Below, piece by piece: positions 1 to 8,838 of a stretch of 64,000 bases of DNA. Position 1 is the first letter of the stretch, and each line of letters opens with the position of its first letter. Source of the stretch: Echinicola strongylocentroti (GTDB taxonomy: Bacteria > Bacteroidota > Bacteroidia > Cytophagales > Cyclobacteriaceae); NCBI RefSeq assembly GCF_003260975.1, contig NZ_CP030041.1, forward strand, positions 5,025,501 through 5,089,500. The letters run 5' to 3'. The position numbers were made by a program, and so were the translations under genes. Below the pieces are notes generated by a model. It searched no databases and was not told where the DNA came from. It was given only the letters and a program-made list of their open reading frames with translations.

Positions 1-1
1 C

Positions 2-775
2 AGGGCACTCTATCACGACGGTTGGGTGGCTGCGCATCAGCATACCTTGCCATGGAGACAGGATATTGCTCCTGGATATGAAAATGAAACATGGGAACTG
101 TACAACATCAAAGAAGATTTTTCGGAAGCCGTAAATGTTGCGGATCAGTACCCTGAAAAACTAGAAGAACTGAAAGCAATGTGGGAAGAAGAGGCTAAAA
201 AGAACCATGTATATCCCCTTGACGATCGGGGTGCTGCAAGGCTTTCGGTTCCCAAACCTTCACTAACGGAAGGGAGAACGTCGTTTACCTTTTATGAAGG
301 GGCTACACGGATACCGGAAACCGTAGCCCCAAATACCAAGAATACCTCCTGGTCCATGGAAGCCATGCTGGAAACAGCGGCAGGTAACAAGGACGGTGTG
401 GTCAACGCCATTGGGGGATCCAGCGCTGGTTACGTGCTGTATGTACAAGATGGGTACCCCACTTTCCTTTATAATTTCTTCCAAGATGAAATCACTACGA
501 TCAAATCCACAAAGAAACTACCCGATGGGCTGGCATCATTGAAAGTGGACTTTCAATACGATGGAGGTGGCCGCGGCAAGGGAGGTGTTTTCACCCTTTA
601 TATGAACAATGAAAAAGTAGGTGAAACCCGCGTAGATGCCACTGTCCCCGCCCGGTTTGGGATAGATACTTTTGGTATTGGTGAAGATACAGGGTCGCCT
701 GTGACTACTAATTATGCGGCGCCCTTTGTTTTCCAGGGCAAGATCGCAGAAGTGAATATCGAATTGGAAGAATAA
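2..775 (+). CDS. Sulfatase, C-terminal part (5' end outside window)
   Basis: The reading frame is open from base 2, so the gene begins upstream. The first visible residues (RALYHDGWVAAHQHTLPW) and the following WELYNIKEDFSEAVNVAD are typical of the C-terminal part of type I sulfatases, where the chain describes the hydrolase product region before its end. About residues 85-250 of the visible part form a beta-rich LamG/concanavalin-like tail (GYVLYVQDGYPTFLYNFF, GGVFTLYMNNEKVGETR), a known accessory domain of Bacteroidota arylsulfatases. The catalytic Cys/Ser motif is not in the window, so class and activity cannot be judged. It is probably exported and removes sulfate from a polysaccharide or small ester. 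It is followed 56 bp later by the DUF1254/DUF1214 array on the same strand. Confidence 0.8.
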   Translation, partial: RALYHDGWVAAHQHTLPWRQDIAPGYENETWELYNIKEDFSEAVNVADQYPEKLEELKAMWEEEAKKNHVYPLDDRGAARLSVPKPSLTEGRTSFTFYEGATRIPETVAPNTKNTSWSMEAMLETAAGNKDGVVNAIGGSSAGYVLYVQDGYPTFLYNFFQDEITTIKSTKKLPDGLASLKVDFQYDGGGRGKGGVFTLYMNNEKVGETRVDATVPARFGIDTFGIGEDTGSPVTTNYAAPFVFQGKIAEVNIELEE

Positions 776-831
776 GGAATCTAGGAAGAGAAAAGTACCC
801 CATACAAACTAAAGTAAATTACTGACAAATA

Positions 832-2319
832 ATGAAGAAGATCACAATTTCACTGATTCTAGCCTTGGGCATTACAACTGTCAGAGCCCAGGGGCAGACT
901 GTTCCATTAAAAAGTGCAACGCTAAAAGGTGACGAAACCATCGAAACGTCGATTGGAGACATAGCGCTTATCGATAGTTATTTTGATACGGAAGCTTCCG
1001 ATAGGCTGTATGACGAAATGGACTACCAGCGGGCCAGCCAAGCGTGGATTTGGGGAATGCCCATGGTGAGTATGATTACCCAGAAAAACGGGCTGGAGGA
1101 GAAATACGGTCTTTCGTCAGAGCATGATATTGCCGTGCTGAAATCGCTGAAGGAAAAACGAGGAATTGTCACTGGAAACCTTACAGTGCCTTATATGTTC
1201 GGGTATGTAGACCTAAAGAAAAGCCCGGTTGTTTTTGAATATCCAGCAGGAGCTACGGCCAGCGGCTTTGTGGATATATGGCAACGTACCGTGACAGACA
1301 TCGGTCAGACTGGGCCTGAGAAAGCCCAAGGGGGAACCTTCATCATCGTGGGCCCCGAAGATGATGTTGAGAAATACAAAAAACCAGGAGTATATACTTA
1401 CCAAAGTGTTTCAAATTTTCTGGTGATTGCCCTGCGGATCCTTGACCCTTCTCCGGCGTATTATGAGAAGTTTAAAAGTGAATTCAAAATGGGTCATGTC
1501 GGCGAACCATTGAAAAAATTCAACTATATCGAAGACAAAGATGTAGAATGGAGTGGGACGGTGCCACGCGGTATTGATTTTTGGGAAACCCTATCGGACA
1601 TCATCGATCATGAACCTATCAGGAAGATCGATAAACCGTGGACGGCAATGCTATTGCCGCTTGGCATAGAAAAAGGAAAGCCCTTTGACCCGACAGAAAG
1701 ACAAAAGGAGATCCTTCTGAAGGGAGGAGCCATGGGAGAGTTGATGGCCAGGAATATTCAGGTAAACCCGCGATATACCAAGCCTTGGTGGGAAGGTACT
1801 TCTTGGTACAAAAGCTACGATTTTTCGGTGCCTCAAGAGACCGACACCCGCTTAGAGCTTGACGAGCGTACCACTTGGTTTTATGAGGCCGTCTACAGCT
1901 CCAAGGGAATGGTAAATCCCCCTGTGGGAGCAGGGCAGGTCTATATGACCAGCAAGCGCGACAATAATGGCGACCTGTTAAGAGCGGACAAGACCTATGT
2001 ACTCCATGTACCTTCGGATGTGCCGGTGAAGCAGTTTTGGTCCGTAACACTCTACAGTGAAAATACCCGCAGGCCCTATGACAATGGCGGCACGGAGCTC
2101 AAAGACGTGACCTTGGGAAGCCGCAGCCAGCAGCTACAGAAAAATGCGGATGGCTCAGTGGATATTTATGTAGGCGCCAAGTCACCTGCTGGCAAGGAAA
2201 GCAATTACCTGAAAACGGTAGGAGATGACGGCTGGTTTGTGTATTTCAGGTTATATGCACCGCTTGAGCCGTTCTTTGACAAGAGCTTTAAGCTTCCCGA
2301 TTGGGAGATCGTAGAATAG
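832..2319 (+). CDS. Exported DUF1254/DUF1214 protein, long type (paralogue 1 of 6)
   Basis: This 495-residue protein has a Sec signal (MKKITISLILALGITTVRAQ, no lipobox). The DUF1254-like part spans roughly residues 60-200 and includes QRASQAWIWGMPMVSM and a GPEDD segment. The DUF1214-like part spans roughly residues 370-480, with VKQFWSVTLYSENTRRPYDN and GWFVYFRLYAP. It is probably periplasmic. The biochemical role of DUF1254/DUF1214 proteins is not established, so no function is assigned. It is very close to the third paralogue at 3455, including a nearly identical 134-bp DNA tract near the 3' end. It starts a co-directional array of six relatives just downstream of a sulfatase gene. Confidence 0.85.
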   Translation: MKKITISLILALGITTVRAQGQTVPLKSATLKGDETIETSIGDIALIDSYFDTEASDRLYDEMDYQRASQAWIWGMPMVSMITQKNGLEEKYGLSSEHDIAVLKSLKEKRGIVTGNLTVPYMFGYVDLKKSPVVFEYPAGATASGFVDIWQRTVTDIGQTGPEKAQGGTFIIVGPEDDVEKYKKPGVYTYQSVSNFLVIALRILDPSPAYYEKFKSEFKMGHVGEPLKKFNYIEDKDVEWSGTVPRGIDFWETLSDIIDHEPIRKIDKPWTAMLLPLGIEKGKPFDPTERQKEILLKGGAMGELMARNIQVNPRYTKPWWEGTSWYKSYDFSVPQETDTRLELDERTTWFYEAVYSSKGMVNPPVGAGQVYMTSKRDNNGDLLRADKTYVLHVPSDVPVKQFWSVTLYSENTRRPYDNGGTELKDVTLGSRSQQLQKNADGSVDIYVGAKSPAGKESNYLKTVGDDGWFVYFRLYAPLEPFFDKSFKLPDWEIVE

Positions 2320-2377
2320 TGAACGTTCTTCTGGGCTGTGAGAAATATCTCAGCGCTATAAAACCATCAACATCCAA

Positions 2378-3448
2378 ATGAAAAGCATGAAACGAATTAT
2401 TATTTTATTTTTTCTGGTATGGGGTACTGTATCAGTGCAAGCCCAAGAAGCTGTAAAGCCTTACCGTGTCACCGAATATATCCAATGGTATCCGGCCATA
2501 AAGCAGGCTGAGATGAGGGACAAGTGGTTAGAGGATTATGAATACGGTGAATGGCAATTTACGGGAATGGTGACGGCAAAGGACCGGACGGTGGTGACAC
2601 CACAGGCAGATGTGAACTACGGATATTCCTGGTTCAATATTTCCAATGAACCGGTCGTCATCACCATGCCTGATTATGACAAATATTACTCCCTGTCCAT
2701 TTTTGATATGAATCATTATATGGAAGTGAGGGTAAAACCTGACAAGCCCGTTGTTGTACGTTTGCCACATCAAAAGAGCCCCATTAAGGATGCCCATGAG
2801 GTGGTTTTACAGACCTACCAAGGGTTGGCGTTTACCCGTCAAGTTATTGTAAACAATGCAGAAGAGGTAATGGGCCTGGCTAAGAAGATCACCATCACAG
2901 GGGGAAATGGAGATTACCCGTTTATTATACCTGACTTTACCAAGGAAGAAGCAGCTGCAGGGTTAGCAGAAATTAAGACTGCAGCAGCATCATTGGAAGG
3001 CGGAACGAAGTTATTTGGTTCTGTTTACGAAGGGGTCGGGAATTTGGACAGGGCCTTGGGCGTATTTTATGGCCAGCTTGGCACTCAGGCTCGGTATGCA
3101 AATTATCAGCTGTATGCTACTGACGCCAATGGCCAACCATTAAGTGGAAACAAGTCCTATGAAATCACCATTCCGTCGTCTGGAATGATCAAAAACGAAA
3201 ATGGCTATTGGTCAATTACCGTTTATAATGCAGCGGACAAATACCTTATTCCAAACCAAAAAGAGGTCTATAATGCAAGCTCCTATTCCTCATCAACCAA
3301 TGCAGATGGAAGCGTTACCGTCCGCATCAATCCAGAGGGAAATGGAGCGAATGCCATACCCACGGAAAGTCAGAATTGGTATTGTGTCTTGAGGGTATAT
3401 GAGCCCACCGATAATATCCAATTCCCAGACATGACTACGCTAAAATAA
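2378..3448 (+). CDS. Exported DUF1254/DUF1214-like protein, short type (paralogue 2 of 6)
   Basis: This 356-residue protein has a Sec signal ending near VSVQAQ. A second Met (MKRIII, three codons in) could also be the start. A DUF1254-like core (TPQADVNYGYSWFNISNEPV, then ITMPDYDKYYSLSIFD) occupies roughly residues 75-150. A DUF1214-like end (GYWSITVYNAADKYLIPN, WYCVLRVYEP) occupies roughly residues 270-350. It is shorter than the long paralogues, mainly in the middle. It lies 58 bp after paralogue 1 and 6 bp before paralogue 3, so it is likely co-transcribed with them. The function is unknown. Confidence 0.8.
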   Translation: MKSMKRIIILFFLVWGTVSVQAQEAVKPYRVTEYIQWYPAIKQAEMRDKWLEDYEYGEWQFTGMVTAKDRTVVTPQADVNYGYSWFNISNEPVVITMPDYDKYYSLSIFDMNHYMEVRVKPDKPVVVRLPHQKSPIKDAHEVVLQTYQGLAFTRQVIVNNAEEVMGLAKKITITGGNGDYPFIIPDFTKEEAAAGLAEIKTAAASLEGGTKLFGSVYEGVGNLDRALGVFYGQLGTQARYANYQLYATDANGQPLSGNKSYEITIPSSGMIKNENGYWSITVYNAADKYLIPNQKEVYNASSYSSSTNADGSVTVRINPEGNGANAIPTESQNWYCVLRVYEPTDNIQFPDMTTLK

Positions 3449-3454
3449 GGCTTT

Positions 3455-4981
3455 ATGAAGAGAGCAATCATACATCTATCACTAGCAAGCGCCTTCCTAA
3501 TAACGGCATGCCAACCGCAAGAAGAGCAGCAAGCAAATGAAAAAGGAACTGATTCATCATCGGATATTGCACTTCATAGTGCAGCATTAAAAGGGAATGA
3601 GGACATCGACACTCCTTATGGAGATATCCAGTTAAGGGACAACTACGTGACCAAAGGAGAGGATGTCTTATTTGATGCGATGGACTTCCAACGCGCCAGT
3701 CAAGCCTATATTTGGAGCATGCCGATGGTGTCCTTTAAGCAATGGCAGTTGGCTCAAGCCAAGACATTTGATGCCAATAACCTTGGTGATTTTGTGGTGT
3801 ATGTCACCTTAAAGGAAAAACGGGGCATCGTTACCGGAAACCTGACCACACCCTACGTCATCAATTTTCTGACCCTCAAGGACGGTGCTATTAAAGTAAA
3901 AGTACCCCCTGGGCAAATAGCGGGGATGTTCCTTGATGCTTGGCAAAAGCCTGTGGCTGACATCGGGCTCACAGGTCCCGACCAAGGCAAGGGAGGCACT
4001 TATATCGTGGTGGGGCCAGAAGACGACTTAGCAAAATATAAAGGCCAGGCCGATTACGTCATCCAGTCAGAAACAAACAATATCTTCATTGGTATCCGCT
4101 TGCTCGACTCCTCTCCGGATTTTGAAAAGAAAGTCCAGCAAGAAATGAACGTAGCCCGAGTAGGAGATGCATTTAAACCCATTCGGTTTATAAAAAATGT
4201 CGACAAGGAATGGTCAGCCACTGCACCCCGGGGATTGGACTACTGGGAGCTCCTGAGTGAATTGTACCAAGAGGAACCTGTACGTGAGCAGGACAAGGTT
4301 TGGGCGGCCATGCTGGAGCCATTGGGCATCAAAAAAGGCGAACCCTTCAACCCCGATAAAAGACAGAAGAAAATCTTGCTCGAAGGGGCGGCTATGGGGG
4401 AACTGATGCTACGCAACTTACAGACCAACCCGCGGGTCACCAAACCTTACTGGGACAATACGTATTGGTACAAGTCATTTGATTTTTCAGTCCCCCAAAT
4501 CACAGATTACAAAGTGGAGCTGGACGAAAGATCCATATGGTTTTATGAAGCAGTCACTTCATCCAAGGGCATGGTAAACCCCACTCCAGGCGCTGGGCAG
4601 GCATATATGACCACCAAGCGGGATGGCCAAGGCAACCTTCTCCAAGCCGATAAGACATATAAGCTCCGGGTACCTGCAGATGTGCCGGTGAAGCAGTTTT
4701 GGTCCGTAACACTCTATAGTGAAAATACCCGCAGGCCTTATGACAATGGCGGCACGGAGCTTAAGGACGTGACCTTGGGAAGCCGCAGCGAGCAGCTACA
4801 GAAAAATGCGGACGGTTCAGTCGATATCTATGTAGGTGCCCAGGCACCTGACGGTAAAGAAAGCAATTACCTGAAAACGGTGGGTGATGATGGGTGGTTC
4901 GTCCTTTTTAGGCTGTACGCTCCTACTGAGCCTTTCTTTGACAAGAGCTTTAAGCTTCCCGATTGGGAGATCGTTGAATAA
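3455..4981 (+). CDS. DUF1254/DUF1214 lipoprotein, long type (paralogue 3 of 6)
   Basis: This 508-residue protein is colinear with paralogue 1 (832-2319) but has a lipoprotein signal (FLITAC, Cys near residue 19, followed by a Gln/Glu-rich tail). The same landmarks recur: QRASQAYIWSMPMVSF, the GPEDD segment, VKQFWSVTLYSENTRRPYDN and GWFVLFRLYAP. The paralogue pair therefore differs in anchoring, with one copy soluble and one lipid-anchored. The 3' end carries a tract that differs from paralogue 1 at only five positions over 134 bp, which suggests recent conversion or duplication. The gap to the preceding gene is only 6 bp. Function unknown. Confidence 0.85.
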   Translation: MKRAIIHLSLASAFLITACQPQEEQQANEKGTDSSSDIALHSAALKGNEDIDTPYGDIQLRDNYVTKGEDVLFDAMDFQRASQAYIWSMPMVSFKQWQLAQAKTFDANNLGDFVVYVTLKEKRGIVTGNLTTPYVINFLTLKDGAIKVKVPPGQIAGMFLDAWQKPVADIGLTGPDQGKGGTYIVVGPEDDLAKYKGQADYVIQSETNNIFIGIRLLDSSPDFEKKVQQEMNVARVGDAFKPIRFIKNVDKEWSATAPRGLDYWELLSELYQEEPVREQDKVWAAMLEPLGIKKGEPFNPDKRQKKILLEGAAMGELMLRNLQTNPRVTKPYWDNTYWYKSFDFSVPQITDYKVELDERSIWFYEAVTSSKGMVNPTPGAGQAYMTTKRDGQGNLLQADKTYKLRVPADVPVKQFWSVTLYSENTRRPYDNGGTELKDVTLGSRSEQLQKNADGSVDIYVGAQAPDGKESNYLKTVGDDGWFVLFRLYAPTEPFFDKSFKLPDWEIVE

Positions 4982-5023
4982 TCCTTTTGAATCTATAAAC
5001 TTCCTGAACAAAGAGCAATAATT

Positions 5024-6097
5024 ATGAAGACAGTTGCCAAACAATTCGCATACAGCTTACTGGTGGTATTAATAGCCTTAAATGGCTGTACGAACAGTAA
5101 AAAATCAGAAAACGGTACGGGAGATATTACTTCGGAAGCAAGTGAGAGCAAGACTGTAAATGACGATAACTACGTCATTGCCGAAACAGACTGGAACTGG
5201 AATATCCAGCAATCCACAACCCCCATAAACGAATGGCTTCACAAAGAGCCCGTCACCATGAAAAACCAAACGATAATTCGCTCCAATGCGGACGTGGTTT
5301 ATTCTTTGGCCTTGGTGGATGTAAGGGATGGCGCTACGTTTTCGATACCAGAAAGGGAAAATGGAGCAATGCAGTTGATGCAATTAATAGATGAAAACCA
5401 TTTTACCGTGAAAGTCATCTTTGCCGGGGAGTCGGCCACATTGACCCCAAAAGACCTCAATAGTGGTGAATACGTTTATATTCTTGCCAGAACAAGGATC
5501 TCTGACGACTTGGAAGAAACCAAAAAGGCCCAAAAAAGCATGGTCATCGATGCCAAGTCGGCTGTTCCCTACGAAGGCAAAGGGTATAAGCCAGAAGAAG
5601 TGGAAGCCTATCGAAATAAGCTGATCAAAGACGTCACCGAAGATCACTTGGAAATCGTTGGTGCCAAAGGATTTGGAGAAAAACCATCCGATGTGGACAA
5701 GGTAAATTACCTTCACTGCGCTGCGATGGGCTGGGGTGGATTACCTCCAAAGTACGCCCAATACACGGCTTTGATAAAAGGCCAAGGCTCTGGAGAGAAA
5801 AACCAAACGCTTACTTTTCCCAAACCCGATTTGGATTACGAGAAAGGAGGCTTCTTCTCTATTACCACCTATAATTCAGAATCATGGATAGGCGAAGAAA
5901 ATTTCTATATCAGTATGGACAGAATGAAGGACAACGGCGACGGCACCATGACTGTGGACTTCAACTCAGACACTCCTTATTCTGTCACTGTCTCTGAAGG
6001 TTGGAATGGTACATTACGCTTGTACCTGCCAGTGGACGCGGAGAAGACCATTGAGGAAATCAATCATTTTGTGAACATTCCTATCACCAAGAAATAA
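5024..6097 (+). CDS. DUF1254/DUF1214 lipoprotein, short type (paralogue 4 of 6)
   Basis: This 357-residue protein has a lipoprotein signal (ALNGC, Cys near residue 22) and a Ser/Lys/Glu-rich linker. The DUF1254 core (MKNQTIIRSNADVVYSLALV, then a SIPE segment) lies at roughly residues 75-155. DUF1214-like landmarks (GGFFSITTYNSESWIGEENF, GWNGTLRLYLP) lie at roughly residues 280-345. It resembles paralogue 6 most closely: both have NQT(I/V)IRSN, the YVYI/LxRTR region and an AGWxGLPxKxAxY-type segment. It is probably anchored in the outer membrane. The biochemical role is not known. Confidence 0.82.
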   Translation: MKTVAKQFAYSLLVVLIALNGCTNSKKSENGTGDITSEASESKTVNDDNYVIAETDWNWNIQQSTTPINEWLHKEPVTMKNQTIIRSNADVVYSLALVDVRDGATFSIPERENGAMQLMQLIDENHFTVKVIFAGESATLTPKDLNSGEYVYILARTRISDDLEETKKAQKSMVIDAKSAVPYEGKGYKPEEVEAYRNKLIKDVTEDHLEIVGAKGFGEKPSDVDKVNYLHCAAMGWGGLPPKYAQYTALIKGQGSGEKNQTLTFPKPDLDYEKGGFFSITTYNSESWIGEENFYISMDRMKDNGDGTMTVDFNSDTPYSVTVSEGWNGTLRLYLPVDAEKTIEEINHFVNIPITKK

Positions 6098-6246
6098 TAG
6101 TGGAACGAGTGGGGTGTGGCGTAGAGGTGCGTATTTAGATAAATTATCAGGAGTCAAGGGCCTCTGCTCTTTACCAAACCCCAAAGGTGCTAACTAGGCT
6201 TAGCAATGAATTAAAGCAGGACTAATTAATTATAAACAACATCATA

Positions 6247-7329
6247 ATGAAAAAGGCAATATTGTTTTTGTTTTGTGCCACTGCATTTGTACTGACGAAT
6301 TGCAGTCAACAGAAAAAAGAAGGGGAAAGTAAAGTCGACGCTGCAGAAAGTACAGCTGAAACTTCCAGTGTTAGTGTGACCAAGGAAAACTTTGCCTTGG
6401 CGATGTGCGACCTGGCGATGCAAAAGGAGTTTGCGCAGGGAGCCGACAATACTTGGAACCACCACCGCAAGCCCATGCCGTTGGATGAGCAGCCAGCACC
6501 ATTGATGAACAGGGATACCAACTATTCCTTTGCGATACTCGATGGAAGAGGGGATATCGCCATTACCTTGCCCGAGACGGATGGACGCTATATGTCACTG
6601 CACATCATGCAACATGACCATGTGACCTATAAGGTTTTCTATGGTCCGGGAAGATACGTGATCCCAGCTGATGAGACCAGTGATTTTTTCTATGCCAATG
6701 TACGCACCCAAATTGACGCCAGCGATCCAGAGGATGTCAAAAAGGTGAATGGATACCAGGACCAATTGAAAATTGAATTTCTGAACGGCTATAAGCCTGA
6801 ATCATTCCAGGTGACCAACTGGAACATGGAGGAGTTCAAGCAACAGCTCAACCATTATATAGCAATCGCCCAGAAAGAAGGCGTACTCGGAACGATGGGA
6901 ACCGTGGGGAACCCCGTCTCCACAGAGGACAAAAACAGGGGTGTAGCCATCGCTACTGGTCTTTTGCCCGATAAGGATGCCGTGTACTTTACCGAGCAAT
7001 ACGATGTGGACAAAGACAAAACCTACAAGGTAACCTACCAAGTGCCGGAGATGAAAGATCCGGACCTGGGATTTTATTCGATCACCATTTACGGAGCCGA
7101 TCAGCATTTGAAAACAGACAAGGGATCTATCATCAGCGATGACAAGATCACACTTAACCCAGATGGCAAAAGCTTTGACCTGTATTATGTGCCGCAAGAC
7201 CAGTTTGATGAAGCCGACTACGCCAATAAGGTGCTGGTGCCGTCCAAGCCATTTTGGATTTGTTTCCGTGTGTACATGCCCAGTGAGTCGGTTGTCAACG
7301 GAGGTTTCGCACTGCCTACTTTAAAATAA
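6247..7329 (+). CDS. DUF1254/DUF1214-like lipoprotein, short type (paralogue 5 of 6)
   Basis: This 360-residue protein has a lipoprotein signal (FVLTNC, Cys at residue 19) and a charged linker. The DUF1254-like part includes NRDTNYSFAILDGRGDIAIT and GRYMSLHIMQHDHVTYKVFY, at roughly residues 90-130. The C-terminal DUF1214-like part includes DLGFYSITIYGADQHL and FWICFRVYMP. It is the most divergent of the six. The 149-bp gap before it is the largest in the array and could hold a secondary promoter, but no clear promoter motif was identified. Confidence 0.8.
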   Translation: MKKAILFLFCATAFVLTNCSQQKKEGESKVDAAESTAETSSVSVTKENFALAMCDLAMQKEFAQGADNTWNHHRKPMPLDEQPAPLMNRDTNYSFAILDGRGDIAITLPETDGRYMSLHIMQHDHVTYKVFYGPGRYVIPADETSDFFYANVRTQIDASDPEDVKKVNGYQDQLKIEFLNGYKPESFQVTNWNMEEFKQQLNHYIAIAQKEGVLGTMGTVGNPVSTEDKNRGVAIATGLLPDKDAVYFTEQYDVDKDKTYKVTYQVPEMKDPDLGFYSITIYGADQHLKTDKGSIISDDKITLNPDGKSFDLYYVPQDQFDEADYANKVLVPSKPFWICFRVYMPSESVVNGGFALPTLK

Positions 7330-7375
7330 AGTGACATTGGCCTTTTATCATTATCACAAAAACGCTTAGACTATC

Positions 7376-8548
7376 ATGAAAAAATTAAGCACCCTATTTA
7401 TCCTTTGCCTGTCAGTAGTATTGGTGGCATGCAATGGTACAAAAAAGGACGAAAAGGAATCGACTAAAGACAATACCACCGTGGCTGCTGCTTCCGAGGA
7501 GAAGAATGAGGTGGACACAGGAGTAGGTAAAAATGGAGAAGCTTCATCGGTAAATCCCGCTTTCGTAGACCAAGGTGGCGAAGAGGTGAACATGGAGAAT
7601 GTAATCCGCGCCGAAACAGCCAAGTACCTTGCCGCCGAAACCATGATCAGCGGACCAAACAAATTCCGACATGAGCGCAATGGAATAGACCTGGAAAATC
7701 AAACCGTCATTCGTTCAAACTTTGACGCGATTTATTCCTATGCGGTGTACGATGTGTCGGGAGGGTTGGAAATCTCCGTGCCAGAATATGACTTGTACCA
7801 AATTGTGCAGGTACTGGATGAAAATTCGGTGACCATCGGTGTGGTGTATCCCGGAGAAACCAAATCGTTTACCAAAGATGACCTGAGCTATGGTGATCAT
7901 GTGTACCTCTTTATGCGGACCAGACCAAGGACCTATGACGAAAAGGGCATGGAAGAAATGCGCAAGCGTCAAGATGCGGTAACAGTAGAGGCAGGTTCGG
8001 CCAACCCTTATGGATCGGAAGTGAAATACGACGTCACCTCGTTCAACAAACTCCGCGGCGACCTGATCAAAAGGGCCATTACGGAAGGAGTGATCGAAGA
8101 AGGCTTCATTGATGATATTGATGATATCAAAACCCCTCAATACCAAATGATCAATACCGCGGGCTGGGCAGGGTTACCGGCCAAACATGCCTATTATTTT
8201 GTGGTATTACCAGGAGATGAAGGAGCCAAAAACGGCGAGCACAGCTCGGTGACTTTTGAGGAACCGGATTTACAATACGACCGTTCGGCTTACTGGTCGA
8301 TTACCATCTATGATGAGCAAGGCTGGGTGGTCACCAACCCTTTCAATACCAACTCTACCAAGGCTGTCCCTAATGAAGATGGAAGTATCACCCTTAATTT
8401 TAACGGTGGAGAAGATGCGATAAACAATATCAAAGTTCCCAAAAACTGGAATGCACTGTTCAGGTGCTATCTCCCCTCATCTGTACCGAGCATTGTGGAA
8501 TACAGAAAGGATTTTGTAAAGAATCACAAGGTACTCACAGTAGAATAA
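7376..8548 (+). CDS. DUF1254/DUF1214 lipoprotein, short type (paralogue 6 of 6)
   Basis: This 390-residue protein has a lipoprotein signal (VLVAC, Cys at residue 19) and a long Lys/Glu/Ser linker to about residue 60. DUF1254 landmarks are NQTVIRSNFDAIYSYAVYDV and a following VPEYDLYQIVQVLDEN, around residues 105-150. DUF1214 landmarks are SAYWSITIYDEQGWVVTNPF and NWNALFRCYLP. It is the last gene of the array and is followed by a strong intrinsic terminator at 8596-8632. It pairs most closely with paralogue 4. The role is unknown. Confidence 0.83.
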   Translation: MKKLSTLFILCLSVVLVACNGTKKDEKESTKDNTTVAAASEEKNEVDTGVGKNGEASSVNPAFVDQGGEEVNMENVIRAETAKYLAAETMISGPNKFRHERNGIDLENQTVIRSNFDAIYSYAVYDVSGGLEISVPEYDLYQIVQVLDENSVTIGVVYPGETKSFTKDDLSYGDHVYLFMRTRPRTYDEKGMEEMRKRQDAVTVEAGSANPYGSEVKYDVTSFNKLRGDLIKRAITEGVIEEGFIDDIDDIKTPQYQMINTAGWAGLPAKHAYYFVVLPGDEGAKNGEHSSVTFEEPDLQYDRSAYWSITIYDEQGWVVTNPFNTNSTKAVPNEDGSITLNFNGGEDAINNIKVPKNWNALFRCYLPSSVPSIVEYRKDFVKNHKVLTVE

Positions 8549-8595
8549 GGACATTGGTATATCCCAATTTACCTTAATGACTGGAGTGATCGATC

Positions 8596-8632
8596 AACTC
8601 CTCTTCCGTTACATCGGGAAGAGGAGTTTTTT
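8596..8632 (+). terminator. Intrinsic terminator after the DUF1254/1214 array
   Basis: A 12-bp perfect stem (AACTCCTCTTCC with GGAAGAGGAGTT) around a 9-nt loop is followed by a T run. It lies 47 bp after the stop of the last array gene, so it probably ends that operon. Confidence 0.85.
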
Positions 8633-8791
8633 ATAGGTTTTATATTCAAAAAACATTTATCTGTATCTGAAATTTAAATAAATTGATAAGATTGGTTTTT
8701 TAAAGATTTTGCAAAAACATTGTGTAAAAATTATGAAATACGAAACCAAGGTTATTTTTATCGAAAAAAACGAAAATTTTTGGAGATGTAA

Positions 8792-8824
8792 TGCCTAACG
8801 AGTACTTTTGGTGCTCGTTAGGCA
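8792..8824 (+). promoter_or_regulatory. Leader hairpin directly upstream of the regulator start
   Basis: Bases 8792-8805 pair with 8811-8824: 14 bp including one G-T wobble, around a 5-nt loop (TTTTG). It is followed by AAAGCTGC and seven Ts, and then by the ATG at 8839. This looks like an intrinsic terminator or attenuator in the 5' leader of the regulator that opens the polysaccharide locus. It could alternatively block or stabilise translation. The function is inferred from structure and position only. Confidence 0.6.
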
Positions 8825-8838
8825 AAGCTGCTTTTTTT

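Noticed and set aside
1619..2050. 143-codon open frame antisense to the first DUF1254/1214 gene
   Set aside because: A shadow of a strongly supported gene; no domain or signal.
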